A stretch of 64,000 bases of DNA from Monoplex corrugatus (Eukaryota > Mollusca > Gastropoda > Littorinimorpha > Ranellidae), in contig CM060307.1 of NCBI GenBank assembly GCA_030674185.1, forward strand, positions 33,888,696-33,952,695, written 5' to 3'. Within the stretch, counting starts at the first letter, position 1; each line of letters begins with the position of its first letter. The position numbers and the translations under genes are program-made. Shown in pieces: positions 21,953 to 32,889 of the stretch. The notes under the pieces are model-generated. The model searched no databases, was not told the origin of the DNA, and worked only from the letters and a program-made list of their open reading frames with translations.

Positions 21953-23398
21953 GTAATTTTTTTCAATTTCTTGTCACAGTAGATTGATTGTGTAAAATTC
22001 AGGTTATGGTCCCTGAGAACAGAGTTTTTCCACAGTGAAGCACTACTCATATTTCATTTTGTGTCTGTGTGTAGTTTTGTTAGCCTATGAAAGTGGATTT
22101 TCTACACAATTTTGCCATTGACAACTTCTCTGTTGCAGAGAGGGTTTTTATTTTATTGCCCTATGTGCATGCTGCACATGGAACACAGTTTAGTGTTTCT
22201 TGCAAAAACTAGGCCTGGTGGAGGGGAGAGAAAAACTGTTGTTGGGTTGGGTATTGAACTTTGGGATTTTCAAATTATCTTGCTTTTTTGGAAGGTGAAT
22301 ATGATCTCTAGTTCATCATTTGGTTGACACTAATTATGTTCTTCCATATTTAACTCAGTGAAGTAGTGATAGCACCAGGTTGCCGACTCTGTGCATTTGT
22401 TGGCCTTGTGTCACAAGTTTGGACCTTTTTATAGTTTTAGCAGCTTTTGTGAAGATAACTGGTGAAAGTAAAACTGTAGTCATTTACACATGGATTGCTT
22501 CCCTTAGACTGCGTCACTAGTCCTTTAGGTGTCGTTTTACTGGGGTTTAGCTTGTTGTGCCCCTTTGACTGTTACTCCAGTGAGTTAACATTTAGGCTAG
22601 ATGTTGTGAGAGTGTTTTAAATGACTCATTTTCTGTGCCACACCCATTGCATTGCCATCCTTTCTATCTTTTTAGTTCTCCAATTGTAATTTTCCAGTTT
22701 CACGGAATTGAAGGCGTCACGTTGCCGCATGATTCCGAATGATATGTTCTACACCTCAAATGCCACGCAATGGAAAACATCATGAAAATAGATGCTCTAG
22801 AACTGTGCATAAAACCTGAGCTAGCTGGCTGGTTTATGTAAAAGATCCATGGACTCAAGATCTGAAGTTCTGAGTTTATTCCCAGCCTGCAACACAAAAA
22901 CTGGTCCATCTTAATGTTGCAATTATTTTGGTGGTATCAGCTTAAATGTTTCGTAGGTACTGTCGCCTACTCCCTCTCTCTCCCTTTATTTCAAGACCTT
23001 GGCAGCACATAGGGTTTTGTGCAGGCTTAAGGAGTCTGCCAGGTAATAAGTGGCAGAATAGGTGAGTGCATATGGAACTGTTAGGGTGCAATAAGTGCCT
23101 TTTGAATAAACGTCAAGCTCCTAAGTGTTTGTGAGAATCTCAGATATTGAAATTTTATCTAACTTACAAGTTCTAGGTCACCCGCCATAGTACAGATCAT
23201 TTTTTGATTGTGGTGGTAAACTAACATTTCTAGGCAAAACTGACATTTTTCTATATTATTATTGCTGCATGTATGTGTGGGCGTATGATTGGTCTGCAAT
23301 CGTGCATGTGTGCATGCATCTGATCTTGATTTGCTGCTGACTCTATTTATGCTTCTGGAGCAGAAAGCACACTGTTGTTTTGTGTTGTTGTTCGGCAG
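21953..23398. other. Second intron of the ABC pseudogene
   Basis: Unique sequence with no recognisable exon, RNA or repeat apart from two 7-mers of the TAGG/GCCTA type (22081 and 22594). It ends with TTGTTCGGCAG. Confidence 0.5.
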
Positions 23399-23568
23399 AT
23401 TGTGCAGGAAGCCCTGGACAAGACAGAGGTCGGACACAGATCATCATCGCCCATTGCCTATCCACCATTGCCTACACTGACAAGATAAACATGATTCAAT
23501 ATGGTTTGATGACAGAAGAGGGCACATATAGTGAACTGATGCAACTGCAGGGCTTTTATACAGACTGA
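23399..23568 (+). pseudogene. ABCB-type transporter, H-loop and C-terminal exon (decayed)
   Basis: The exon starts IVQEALDKTE in phase after TESER. A single-base shift near 23425 changes the frame, and it continues GRTQIIIAHCLSTIAYTDKI and then EEGTYSELMQLQGFYTD before TGA at 23566. In ABCB proteins this is the H-loop (IAHRLSTI, His kept, Arg to Cys) and the closing helix near the normal C-terminus. The order Q-loop, signature/Walker B, H-loop over three exons with matching phases confirms one former gene on the plus strand. Confidence 0.8.
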
Positions 23569-23606
23569 ACATGGCACAAGCCAGGCAGAAATAAGATGCC
23601 AGTGTT

Positions 23607-23608
<2 letters not shown>

Positions 23609-23673
<65 letters not shown>

Positions 23674-23682
23674 TGTTTGTGG

Positions 23683-23733
<51 letters not shown>

Positions 23734-23778
23734 TGTCTGTCTGTCTGTCTGTCTGTGTGTGACTGTATGTGTGTGTGT
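23609..23778. repeat. (GT)n with (CTGT)n microsatellite
   Basis: Two GT blocks separated by TTTGTGTTTGTGGTT, then CTGT units and more GT. It lies just beyond the last ABC exon. Confidence 0.95.
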
Positions 23779-23879
23779 AGTTATATGATTGTGTGAGACA
23801 ATTGTGAGCACGTGATGATATTTGTGAACATATGATGATATTTGGTAATAAGTCATATTGAATCCTCATGGGCATATGC

Positions 23880-24300
23880 CGGGGCTCTTTCAGTGTGATT
23901 ATTATCCACATTTTCTGTTTCTGCCTTGCCCCTTTTCTTTCCGTCATCTTTTCCTGTTATTTTCTGCCTTGCTGGTCCATTTACCTGTATGTGCTCTATA
24001 AACTCTTACATACTTTCTATCAGGATTGATAAATGGGTACATGCATTAGCTGCATTTGTTGGCTCAAGGAAGTGTGAGGTGCAGAAAACAATTTTAGGCA
24101 ATTTAGGCCCGTTTTATTTATGTTTTATTGTCCTTAGTATGTTTAGATTTGTGATCATGTTTGATTTTTTTTTTATTGATGCCCATTTTATGTATGTTTT
24201 ACTATCCTTAGTTATATTTAAATTTCTAATCAGGTTTATTTTTTTATAACCCCCCCCCCCCCCAGTGATATTGGATGGAGTGGTCTGCGCCAGGGGCATA
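23880..24300 (+). repeat. Family X (SINE-like), copy with an internal duplication
   Basis: It contains GCTCTTTCAGTGTG, TGCTGGTCCATTTACCTGTA, ACTCTTACATACTTTCTATC, TAATCAGGTTTATTTTTTTA and GATGGAGTGGTCTGCGCCAG in the same order as 39430-39850. The block TTTATGTATGTTTTACTATCC repeats 24115-24145, so the middle is duplicated. A C-run interrupts it at 24249-24263. Confidence 0.7.
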
Positions 24301-24450
24301 TCCTATATATATATCTAGGCCGAGAGAGAGATATGTATATACACACACATCCATATAATTGCACATACATATATAATTGCACATGAATATACATATCTGC
24401 ATATGTGCACATACACACATACGTATACGTACTTGCACATATACATACAT
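24300..24450. repeat. AT/CA-rich low-complexity sequence
   Basis: TATATATATC, CACACACATC and repeated CATATACATATAT words. It is probably the degenerate tail after family X. Confidence 0.7.
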
Positions 24451-24599
24451 ACAACTTGTGTTCATTGTCTATATTATGAATTACAAGACTGGATACAGCA
24501 ACAGGCTATGGATAACTATGATACTTACATATTATAAACCCTCCATGGGCTTGGAAATAAAGCAACATTAATGACCTTTATGCCACAAAATGTGTTTCT

Positions 24600-24645
24600 G
24601 TTCTTGTTTTCTGTGTGTGTGTGTGTTTCTGTTTCTCTCTCTCTG

Positions 24646-24683
<38 letters not shown>

Positions 24684-24736
24684 TCACTTTCACTCTCTCT
24701 GTCCCTGTCTCTCTGTCTCTTTCCCTCTCTCTGAAG
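24600..24736. repeat. (GT)n then (CT)n microsatellite, 5' flank of the LINE
   Basis: A CT/TCTG tract that stops abruptly at GAAGCATCACTATGG, where LINE coding sequence starts. The 3' flank of the same LINE (28058-28150) is also a CT tract. Confidence 0.9.
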
Positions 24737-26493
24737 CATCACTATGGAGAGCAATGAACTTAGTTATTAAGGGAAGTGGGAAAAAGCTCCCAGGCACGCC
24801 TCTCAGTTTCACAGCAAACAAATTCAATGATCATTTTCTGTCAGTATCAGAACTACTAACCCGTCCTATTTCTAACTGTGATCAATATGTCCCCTCTGAA
24901 AATCTTATTAACTTTTGCAAAGAGAGGACCAATAATACAAGTTCATTTAGTATTCCCAGTATAGCAGTCCATGAAAATGGAATGTATATAAATAAAATGA
25001 ATAATAAAAAATCATCAGGACCAGATGAAATCAGTCCCAAAATACTAAAACTGTGTCTGCCCTACATCACGGAACCACTTACATATATTTACAACATCAG
25101 CATAAAAAACAACGTATTCCCCAGAGCTCTAAAACAGGCCAAAGTTGTACCCTTACCAAAAACAAAAGATCTTTCACAAATAAATAATTACAGGCCAATT
25201 TCTCTTCTCTCTGTCCTGTCAAAGCCTTTAGAAAAACATATCCATAAACATCTTTCAGACAACCTGGAAACCAAAAGTATTCTTCACCCACTGCAATCTG
25301 GTTTCCGTCAGAACCACTCTTGTCATACAGCCCTAACACGGCTTGCTGACACCTGGTTATTAGCCATGAATGACTGCAAATTAACTGGAGCAGTATTTCT
25401 AGACTTTAAAAAGGCTTTTGATCTCGTTGATCATGATATCTTACTAGCTAAATTACGAACGTACCTTGCCAACGACTCAACAGTTTCATTTTTCAATTCC
25501 TACTTTCATGAACGCAAACAAAAAGTACATCTTAATGGATCATATTCATCCGAGGGTCATGTGAAATGTGGCGTTCCTCAAGGATCAATCTTAGGACCCA
25601 TTCTGTTTTCTGTATTCATAAATGACTTACCACTTCATATATCTGATCCCACAGTTCACTGTGATATGTTCGCTGATGACGGAACAATCCATACACAAGA
25701 CACAAGCATAGCGACTGTAAACACACGTTTACAAAAGAGCCTAAATGAAATTTCTGATTGGTGTGCTAAAAACGCCATGGCTTTGAACCCTACGAAAACT
25801 GAATGTATGGTTATATGCACACGCCAAAAACGGCAGCTTGGCCCTCTGTCACTCAATCTGTCTTTGAGAGGTAATTCTATTGCACAAATACCTGAACACC
25901 GTCTACTGGGAGTTCTCATTGATCATAATCTTACCTGGCAAAACCACATTGATTATTTATGCAGGATTATCTCCAAGAACTTATTTATTCTGTCCAAATT
26001 AAGATATCTAACAGATACAAACACACGCCAATTATTTTATAATGCTCATATTAAATCGCACATAGATTATGTCTCTACACTGTGGGATAGCTCATGTGAA
26101 GTTCATCTAAAAAAATTGAACACCTTACATAGGCGGGCAGCAAAACTTATCATGCCAGATCCCACCTTAACAACAGATGAAAAACTTAAACAGTTAGGAA
26201 TCCTCCCTCTAAAGTCACACTTAATGTTCAATAAAGGTATCACAATGTTTAAAGTATCAAAAAGGAATGTTCCGCAATATCTTCTCAATTTGTTTAATCA
26301 GAATGTGCGATCATACTCAAACTCAAGACAAAATCAATTCAAAATTATCCGTCCAAGAATTGACATATATAAAAATAGTTTATCGTTTTCTGGTGCACAA
26401 CTATGGAACACCCTCCCCCCAAATATCACAAACACTCAATCACTCTCTTCCTTCAAAGTTACTTTATTTAAATACCTTACGTCAGTGTCGTAG
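24737..26493 (+). CDS. LINE reverse transcriptase (ORF2 C-terminal part)
   Basis: Non-LTR reverse transcriptase with all palm motifs visible: YRPISLLSVLSKPLEKHIHK, LQSGFRQNHSC, motif A FLDFKKAFD (around 25396-25422), motif B GVPQGSILGPILFSVFINDL and motif C FADD at 25669-25680. Both catalytic Asp of motif C are present. A conserved C-terminal tail (RRAAKLIMPD, LQLWNTLP-type end) follows. The frame is open for about 585 codons from the truncated 5' boundary. It has no native start; the upstream ATG at 24571 lies before the CT tract and is not the gene's start. An intact frame suggests a fairly recent insertion. Confidence 0.85.
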
Positions 26494-26552
26494 ATTACCT
26501 CAGTTAGCAACAATAACGTCAGCTGCCTTTCAACCTATGACATCTAATCTAG

Positions 26553-26573
26553 TCAATGTGTGTGTGTGTGATT

Positions 26574-26668
<95 letters not shown>

Positions 26669-26726
26669 TGTATGCACAATGATAATTCGTGTTCTTTTTT
26701 TTTTTTTTCTTTTTTTTTTCTCTTTA
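26553..26726. repeat. (GT)n and T-run within the LINE 3' UTR
   Basis: About 50 GT units followed by interrupted poly(T) at 26694-26721. They lie inside the presumed 3' UTR and probably expanded after insertion. Confidence 0.9.
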
Positions 26727-27284
26727 ACATTATTGATATTTTAACAGTTCAAACTGCCAACCAGTATTTATTTCTGTATTATATGCGATGATTTGTTGAT
26801 GACTCTATGACGTGTTTGATTCTGTCTTGCTTCTTCTTTATTTCTCATTGCCTTTGTTCATTTTGTTTGTTTGTTTGTTTTTTGCTTTGCTTGCTTGCCC
26901 ATCTTATCTGTGAGCCATATTGTCTGTTTGTTTGGTTGGCTCTTATCTGCTGTCTGTATTTGTCACTTTTCTCCAACTGTTATCCATATCATGCTTGTAT
27001 CTCTCTTCTCCTATCAAGAAAAACGGCGCTTGATTATGGTTACTATTCTTGATTTATTTATGTCTTATTACATGAATTATTGATTTGTTTACACATGTAT
27101 GATATTTCTATTATAGCCTACATATGCGTTTATCATTACTGTAATTTCCTATTGTCGAAAGTAACATTTACTTTATTTATCTATCTATACATTTGTCTAT
27201 TTGACTTCATATCATCTGTTCATTTTCTGTCTCCTGTAGAATTTTATGTGTTTATGCCTTCAATCGACCCAATGTTTGCTACCC

Positions 27285-27295
<11 letters not shown>

Positions 27296-27316
<21 letters not shown>

Positions 27317-27761
27317 TTCCCTCCAATCATCCTTCTGAACTGCTCTTTTTTCTACCTCCATTTATTATCTTTGGGTTTAGTAGTAGTAGTAGTAGTGGTA
27401 ATAGTGGTAATTGTTGTTTGTAGCAGTGTTAATATTTTTTGTGTGTAATCAGAAAATTGATTTCATCTTCTTTGATTTAATTGTAAGAACATTAGTCTAT
27501 TTGACGCTTGATTTATCTTCTATAAATTTGTCACATGTAATGTTTCTTCTCCCTCTGTTTCATTTTATTTTGTTTTATCTTATTACTATTTTGTTTACTG
27601 TGTTTTCCTCTCCTCCTCCTCCTCCTCCTCCTCCTCTTCCTTCTTCTTCTTCCTCTTCTTCGTCTTATTTTTATTATTATCACTATCAACATTATCTTTC
27701 TTTCTTTATTTACTTATCATTATCTACCTGCTCATCTGTCTATCTATCTATCTATACTATC

Positions 27762-27849
<88 letters not shown>

Positions 27850-27855
27850 CCTATC
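27296..27855. repeat. Simple repeats in the LINE 3' UTR
   Basis: T-run at 27294-27318, (AGT)n at 27380-27397, (CCT)n/(CTT)n at 27606-27665, (CT)n at 27768-27800 and (CTAT)n at 27801-27855. No coding feature. Confidence 0.9.
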
Positions 27856-28057
27856 TCTAAGTGGTGACTGTGTACGTTTCTTGATTTCATTGTATCTTAA
27901 TTTTAGTATTCAACATGTATTTTCCTTAAGCTGTACTTGTTACTGTAAACAAATGTCATGTGTATAGAATAGCAACGGCAAGTTTGAAAAATGGCTTCTA
28001 GCCAATAGCTTTTACCGTTGAAAAATAAAGCATCATTGTCATTGTCATTGTCATTGT

Positions 28058-28108
28058 CTCTCTGTCTTTCTCTGTCTTTCTCTCTCTCCCCCCCCCTCTT
28101 TCTCACTG

Positions 28109-28152
<44 letters not shown>
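28058..28152. repeat. (CT)n microsatellite, 3' flank of the LINE
   Basis: CT/TCTG tract directly after the LINE tail, matching the composition of the 5' flank. Confidence 0.9.
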
Positions 28153-28153
<1 letters not shown>

Positions 28154-28199
28154 TGCATGCATGCACGTTGTTTTGCCCGTACTAAGTAAATGCTTGTTG

Positions 28200-28645
28200 C
28201 TGCGCATTCCGCATACTTTGTCTTCTTTGGGTGTGTACTGATGCTGAATGTTTTCATGTTTCCATAAGCCAGCCACACTGACATAAAAACAAGATCTTTA
28301 ACGTTCACACACGAATGGGGTTACTTTGTCTCCTTTGGTGTACTCATGCTGGATGTTTTCACGTTTCCTTAAGCCAGCCACTTAAACATGACAACAGGGT
28401 CTTTAATGTGCACAAATGAATGGGGTTACTTTGCGTTCTTTGGGTGTGTACTCATGCTGAATGTTTTTGTTTTTCTATAAGCCAGCGACGGTGACGTGAC
28501 AACAGTGTCTTTAACGTGCACAATTGAATGGGGTTACTTTGTCTTCTTCAGGTGTCTTGTGGATGTTTTCGTGTTTCGATAAGGCAACCACACTGACATG
28601 GCAACAGGATCTTTAAGGTGCATACACGAATGGGTTTATGTATTG
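28200..28645. repeat. ~110-bp tandem repeat, four diverged copies
   Basis: Each unit carries TACTTTGTCTTCTTTGGGTG, ATGCTGAATGTTTTC, TAAGCCAGCCAC, (ATC)TTTAACGTGCAC and a CGAATGGGGTT end. Copies start near 28208, 28319, 28428 and 28534. The GATCTTTAA.GTGCA motif also occurs in other invertebrate SINE tails as far as I know, so the unit may be SINE-derived. Confidence 0.85.
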
Positions 28646-28649
28646 GCAA

Positions 28650-28772
28650 GGTCTGTCTCTCTCTGTCTCTGTCTCTCTCTGTCTCTGTCTCTCTCTTCTT
28701 CTCTTTTTCTCTGTCTCTCATTTTCTCCACCCCACCTCTCTCTCTCTTCTCTCTCTCTCTCTCTCTTTCTGG
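28650..28772. repeat. (CT)n/(TCTG)n microsatellite
   Basis: Pyrimidine tract with CCACCCCACC interruption. The following sequence 28773-28945 is unique and unrecognised. Confidence 0.9.
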
Positions 28773-28947
28773 CAGATCGAACCAATGACATTCTGATTGG
28801 GGATACGATGTTTATACACTTGGCTACAGCGTCTATCATTGTTATGTAAATATTGAGAGCTAGCCCAGGGACGGACCATCCATGTATGGAATGAACGAAC
28901 ACGATAAGCGACTTACAACGCAAGTGTGGACTTTATCCACAACCAGC

Positions 28948-29058
28948 TTGGCCGTTTGACTCCCGCGCCCCGTCCACCATCATCCTGCATTGTCAACCAT
29001 GCTAGCAAAGCAAAAACTTAACCCTTTGACTCTCTCACCCTATCCCGTCAGCTTCCTG
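28948..29058. mobile_element. Palindromic TTAA MITE, left half only (copy 4)
   Basis: It contains TTTGACTCCCGCGCCCCGTC, CATCCTGCATTGTCAACC, ATGCTAGCAAAGCAAAAAC and TTAACCCTTTGACTCTCTC, and stops at CAGCTTCCTGCT, the middle of the palindrome. Only the left arms are present and the TTAA at the outer left end is lost. A truncation exactly at the hairpin apex suggests loss by hairpin cleavage or replication slippage. Confidence 0.75.
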
Positions 29059-29109
29059 CTCCCTGTACAACACATCTTTGTATGTCTGTGGGTACAACTC
29101 GTAAGATGT

Positions 29110-29480
29110 GTGTCGGAAAGGGAGTGGGGTGGGGTGGGGAGAGAGACAACGGATGGGTGTGTGTGTGGGGGGGGGGGGAGATAGACAAAGAGAGGCAGAC
29201 AAAAAGGGGGAGATGGAGAGAGAGAGGGAGGTGTGTGTGGTGTCCATGTGTGTAGCGTGTAGGCCTACATACGTGCACAGTCATATCTGTGTACATGTGT
29301 GTGGGTGAGAGTTCGGGGACGGAGAAAGGGGTAAGGGAAGGGGGGTTAAAGATAGACAAAGAGATACAGAAAGAGAATGCGTGTGTATGTGTGCGGTGTT
29401 TACATACGTACACTGTCACATCTGTGTACAAATGTGTGGATGAGTGAGGGGAAGGGCGCAAGGAAGAAGAGAGTTAGCAA
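29110..29480. repeat. G-rich, (GA)n and GT-rich low complexity, locally duplicated
   Basis: Two related blocks (29135-29300 and 29310-29440) each have GATAGACAAAGAGA, (GA)n and CATACGT(G/A)CAC.GTCA(T/C)ATCTGTG. The first carries TAGGCCTA where the second has plain TA. No gene. Confidence 0.7.
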
Positions 29481-29780
29481 GCTAAGTACAATGAACGGAA
29501 ACAACTAAACACACGACATTGACTTTACCAAATTACGCTATAGCGTACTTCGTACGCAGGTCTGTTTGTTACTGGACCACTACCGCATACCTCGAGCTGA
29601 AGAAAATTCTTGGTGCATGGTTCAAAGGTTTGTTGTGCAAATCTAGTAGTATGCAATACAAGTGTGTTCGACACTCATCGAACGTGCCCTTAAGCTGCCT
29701 GTGAATGTCTTTGTTTGATGAGTAGCCGACTAGCAATACTAACAGACCAAACAGTGTGTGCATGAATGTGAGTGTCAGTT
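29481..29780. other. No gene recognised
   Basis: Unique-looking DNA with short frames on both strands that have no recognisable family. Confidence 0.4.
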
Positions 29781-29942
29781 TTAACACTTTGACTCTAGCA
29801 CCCTATGCACCAACTGCAAAAACTTAACCCTTTGACAAGCTGGTGAATAGGGTGAGGGAGTCAAAGGATTAAGTTTTTGCTTTGCCAGCATGGTTGGCAA
29901 TGCAGGATGCTGGTAAACAGGGTGCAGGAGTCAAAGGGTTAA
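29781..29942. mobile_element. Palindromic TTAA MITE, copy 5
   Basis: TTAACACTTTGACTCTAGCA at the left and GGAGTCAAAGGGTTAA at the right, with TTAA at both ends. The left inner arm is partly deleted (CTTTGACAAGCTGGTG), which shortens the element to about 160 bp. Confidence 0.8.
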
Positions 29943-30415
29943 TTAATGTGACCAAATGACATTGATACCTCTTCTACGCGCTATGCATGCACATTTGCCC
30001 ATTCCGTGTCTACTACAGTTTGGAAGTGTTTATAGATACGAAAGGTCACATTAAAAAATATCCCATCACATAAGATTACGTTATCTCCTTTGCTTCAGTC
30101 ATATTTGAAACAAGTAATAAATCAGTCTATGATAAAGACAGTGAATTGAAACTTCGCCATTTAGTAGTCCATTCTACTGTCCACATTATCACAAAATTTC
30201 GAGTTTGTATGTGCTTGCATTCTTTATCTAGATTTAAAAAAATGTTTTTTAACAACAACAACAACAACAATAAAAGCCTTCCCCCTGACCAAACACTCAT
30301 TTCCCCGCTTTCAACGCCACACGGAAGCCATATATCGTTTCGCTAAGTATACTGAAGAAAGTGACCGGCCAGACTGCCTATCACTTGTTCTTGTTTCGTA
30401 TTATTGTCCCAGCGC
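29943..30415. other. No gene recognised
   Basis: AT-rich unique sequence with a short (AAC)n run at 30255-30270. Confidence 0.4.
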
Positions 30416-30534
30416 TGACGGTCACTTTTTTATTGTTGTTGTTGTTTTGTTTTGTTTGGAGTTTAACGTCCGCACCCGCATAAGCGATATGGCAGACGGG
30501 TTCGTTTTGAACCGCTTAAAAATTATACATAAAA

Positions 30535-30712
30535 TATACATGCTGACTGTCACGTTCTGTTCTGTTGATTTTAAAGTCTTACCACTCTTAGAGTATACGA
30601 GCACTAGCAAAAAGAATTTTCAAAGCCTTTAAAAATTTTAGTAGCATTGTGAGATACCGATGCTTTATTTGGTTCTCCTTGGTATGGATGGGATGATATG
30701 ATTTATATATAT
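30535..30712. repeat. Dispersed family E, copy 1
   Basis: CACGTTCTGTTCTGTTGATT, TTTAAAGTCTTACCACTCT, ACGAGCACTAGCA, AAGCCTTTAAAAATTTTAG and GCATTGTGAGAT match 33478-33675 in the same order. Noncoding; boundaries are uncertain. Confidence 0.65.
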
Positions 30713-30858
30713 GTCACGATCAAAGCAGTTCTAATTATAACGTCTTTGGGGAGAACAAAGAACGGGTAAAAGATTCACTGTTGTCATATTTCGGACAAAT
30801 ATTGGACAATTATTATCTTTAGCGTTCCGATTTTCTCGGATGTGTCCATGCACATTGT

Positions 30859-30968
<110 letters not shown>

Positions 30969-31084
30969 GCAACTGTGTATCTGCTACTGGCTCGTTAGGC
31001 GTGTTGTAGTTTCAACAGATCCGTGGATGATTCGTTTCCACCTCCCACGATGAGGTAAATGGTTGGACTTTGAAAGGCAACAAA

Positions 31085-31300
31085 TCTATTCAGGTATGTT
31101 TTTTAAATCTCCTGTGTGATGAAATGGACGGAGTGGTCAACGCTAGGAGCATCTCCGTGGATTATATGCTCCAATGCATGAGTACTTCATTTTCTCTTCC
31201 TTTTTTTTTTTCCTGTTGAAGTACTGTGCGTGTATGGAAACTGTTATAGCCCTGATTTGGCTCTACGCAGTCGGATGGGCTTTAAGCAACAATAAGAGTA
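31085..31300 (+). repeat. Family X, 3' portion
   Basis: TATTCAGGTATGTTTTTTAA, GATGAAATGGACGGAGTGGT, a T-run and TAGCCCTGATTTGGCTCTAC plus GTCGGATGGGCTTTAAGC correspond to 39745-39960. The 5' half of the family is missing. Confidence 0.7.
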
Positions 31301-31329
31301 AGTATATAAAAAACAGTTTAATATTTTAT

Positions 31330-31466
31330 TTAACCCTTAGACTCATGCATCCTGTTCACCAGCATCCTACATTGCCAACCATGCTAGAAGCTGGCGGATA
31401 GGGTAAGGGAGTCAAAGGGTTAAGTTTTTGCAGTTGGTATATGGTGTGCGGGAGTCAAAGGGTTAA
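31330..31466. mobile_element. Palindromic TTAA MITE, internally deleted (copy 6)
   Basis: TTAACCCTTAGACTCATGC at the left, CATGCTAGAAGCTGGCGGA in the middle and GCGGGAGTCAAAGGGTTAA at the right. The central palindrome is collapsed, leaving 137 bp. TTAA is kept on both sides. Confidence 0.8.
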
Positions 31467-31905
31467 AATGCAGCCCTTGGCAGTCATTCGTTTCCTTGTT
31501 TCCGAACCACACCAAGATTTCTGCATGGAGATTTTACGATTTTGTCCATTTTATCTTCGGTTTTTCCCAGTTTGCCTCTCTTTCTTCACTGAGTGCTCAA
31601 TAAAGTGTTTAGCAAAGACAGGTTTCATAGATGTGTCATTGAGGGTGTTGCTCAAATCTTCTGACCAACACCGCAGGTGTCTGTGTCTCTCAGGCATAAT
31701 TGACACCAGGATATATCATGATAGTAAGCCCTGTCATGCAGTCTCAATCCTAGATGGAACTCCATGGTATCATGAATTTCATCCTCATCGACATCATCAT
31801 CATCGCATTGTAAAATGTTCCAGCTTCTGTGGCCATTAAGGTGGCGTAGAAAATGGGACAAAAGAAATGGTGAGCACAAAGGTAAACTCCCTGAGTGCAA
31901 TCACC
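31467..31905. other. Unclassified; open plus-strand frame
   Basis: A plus-strand frame of 132 codons runs 31441-31839, but its first residues come from the MITE, and it ends in a CATCATCAT run. It contains no motif I recognise and no splice or polyadenylation context that would make it a gene. A short A-rich run follows at 31920-31960. Confidence 0.25.
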
Positions 31906-32081
31906 CTAAAAAAAATATATTAAAAAAAAGAAAAGAAAAAAAAAAAAGAAAGAGAAAGAATTTTACAACTAGTTCTTTCCCTCAGTCTGTGTATTAAGTA
32001 TTGTAAGGTGGTCTATGTGTATGCCTGGTGCATGAGTGCGCTTTGATCTGAATTGTCAAGATTTGGTGCTGTCCAAATATC

Positions 32082-32252
32082 GTAATTCTTCTTTTTCTTC
32101 TTTTTCTTTTTCTTCTTCTTCTTCTCATTATTATTCTCATCATTATTATCATTGTTATTGTTATTATCATTATCATTATTAATATTATCATTATTATTAT
32201 TATCACTATCATTATTATCATCATCATTATTATTATTATTATTATTATTATA
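32082..32252. repeat. (CTT)n and (ATT/ATC)n trinucleotide tract
   Basis: TTCTTTTTCTTCTTCTT runs into imperfect ATTATTATC repeats. The tract directly precedes family X. Confidence 0.9.
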
Positions 32253-32264
32253 GTATTCCCACCT

Positions 32265-32765
32265 TCTAGAGCTTCTGTGCTAGAAATTTCCTCTTTTCTG
32301 TCACTCTCTGTGTTTCTGCCTTGCTCCTCTCCTTTGCTTTCTGTGATCTCTTCCTATCAGTTTCTGCCTTCATTGTCCATTTATCTGTATATTTTTTACA
32401 AAGACTTACATACTTTCTTTTGGGATTGATAATTGAGTACATGTAATTAAGTGCATTTTCGGCTCTAAACAAATGTGATGTGCAGAAGCATTTCTAGGTA
32501 ATTTAGGCCTGATTATATATAATGCTTTATGTCCTTAGTTAAGTCTAAATTTGTATTCAATTTTTTAACTGCTAGTAATAAATTAGATGGAGTGATCAAC
32601 GCCAGGGGCCGGTATCCTTAGATTATGTGCACGAATGCATTGATTGTTGTTACTTTACTGTTTTTACCGTTGTTGTTTTTTTCAGTGAGGTATTGTGTGC
32701 GTTTTGAGATGGTTATAGCCCTGGTATGGCTCTAGGCATTTGACTGGGCTTTAATATAAAAAAAC
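32265..32765 (+). repeat. Family X (SINE-like), near-complete copy
   Basis: About 500 bp in family order: TAGAGCTTCTGTGCTAGAAA, TTTCCTCTTTTCTGTCACTC, TCATTGTCCATTTATCTGTA, AAGCATTTCTAGGTAATTTA, AATTAGATGGAGTGATCAAC, GCCAGGGGCC and the terminal TATAGCCCTGGTATGGCTCT with ACTGGGCTTTAA. There is no tRNA-like head in the window's copies and no reading frame. It ends in a short A/T-rich tail. Confidence 0.75.
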
Positions 32766-32771
32766 GATAAA

Positions 32772-32816
32772 GTCAGTCAGTCAGTCAGTCAGTCAGTCAG
32801 TCAGTCAAGTCAGTCA

Positions 32817-32857
<41 letters not shown>

Positions 32858-32868
32858 TCAGTCAGTCC
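32772..32868. repeat. (CAGT)n with (CAGC)n core
   Basis: A tetranucleotide repeat where CAGT blocks flank a homogeneous CAGC block, suggesting one T-to-C mutation that spread within the array. Confidence 0.95.
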
Positions 32869-32889
32869 TGTCCTGTTGATATCCAAGAC

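Larger units (their letters stand above)
24737..28057 (+). mobile_element. 5'-truncated CR1/L2-like LINE, nearly complete RT and 3' UTR
   Basis: The element begins at the linker between endonuclease and RT (LWRAMNLVIKGSGKKLPG), carries an open RT frame to 26493 and a long 3' UTR, and ends in (ATTGTC)n at 28031-28057. A short tandem-repeat 3' tail rather than poly(A) is typical of CR1/L2-group LINEs. It is flanked on both sides by CT microsatellite, so it likely inserted into one tract. The endonuclease domain is missing through 5' truncation. Confidence 0.8.

Noticed and set aside
24571..24736. ATG at 24571 as the true start of the LINE protein
   Set aside because: It lies upstream of a CT microsatellite that separates it from LINE sequence. 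The element is 5'-truncated and has no native start here.
31441..31839. 132-codon plus-strand frame as a gene
   Set aside because: Its start lies in a MITE arm and its end in a CAT repeat. No recognisable domain or exon structure.
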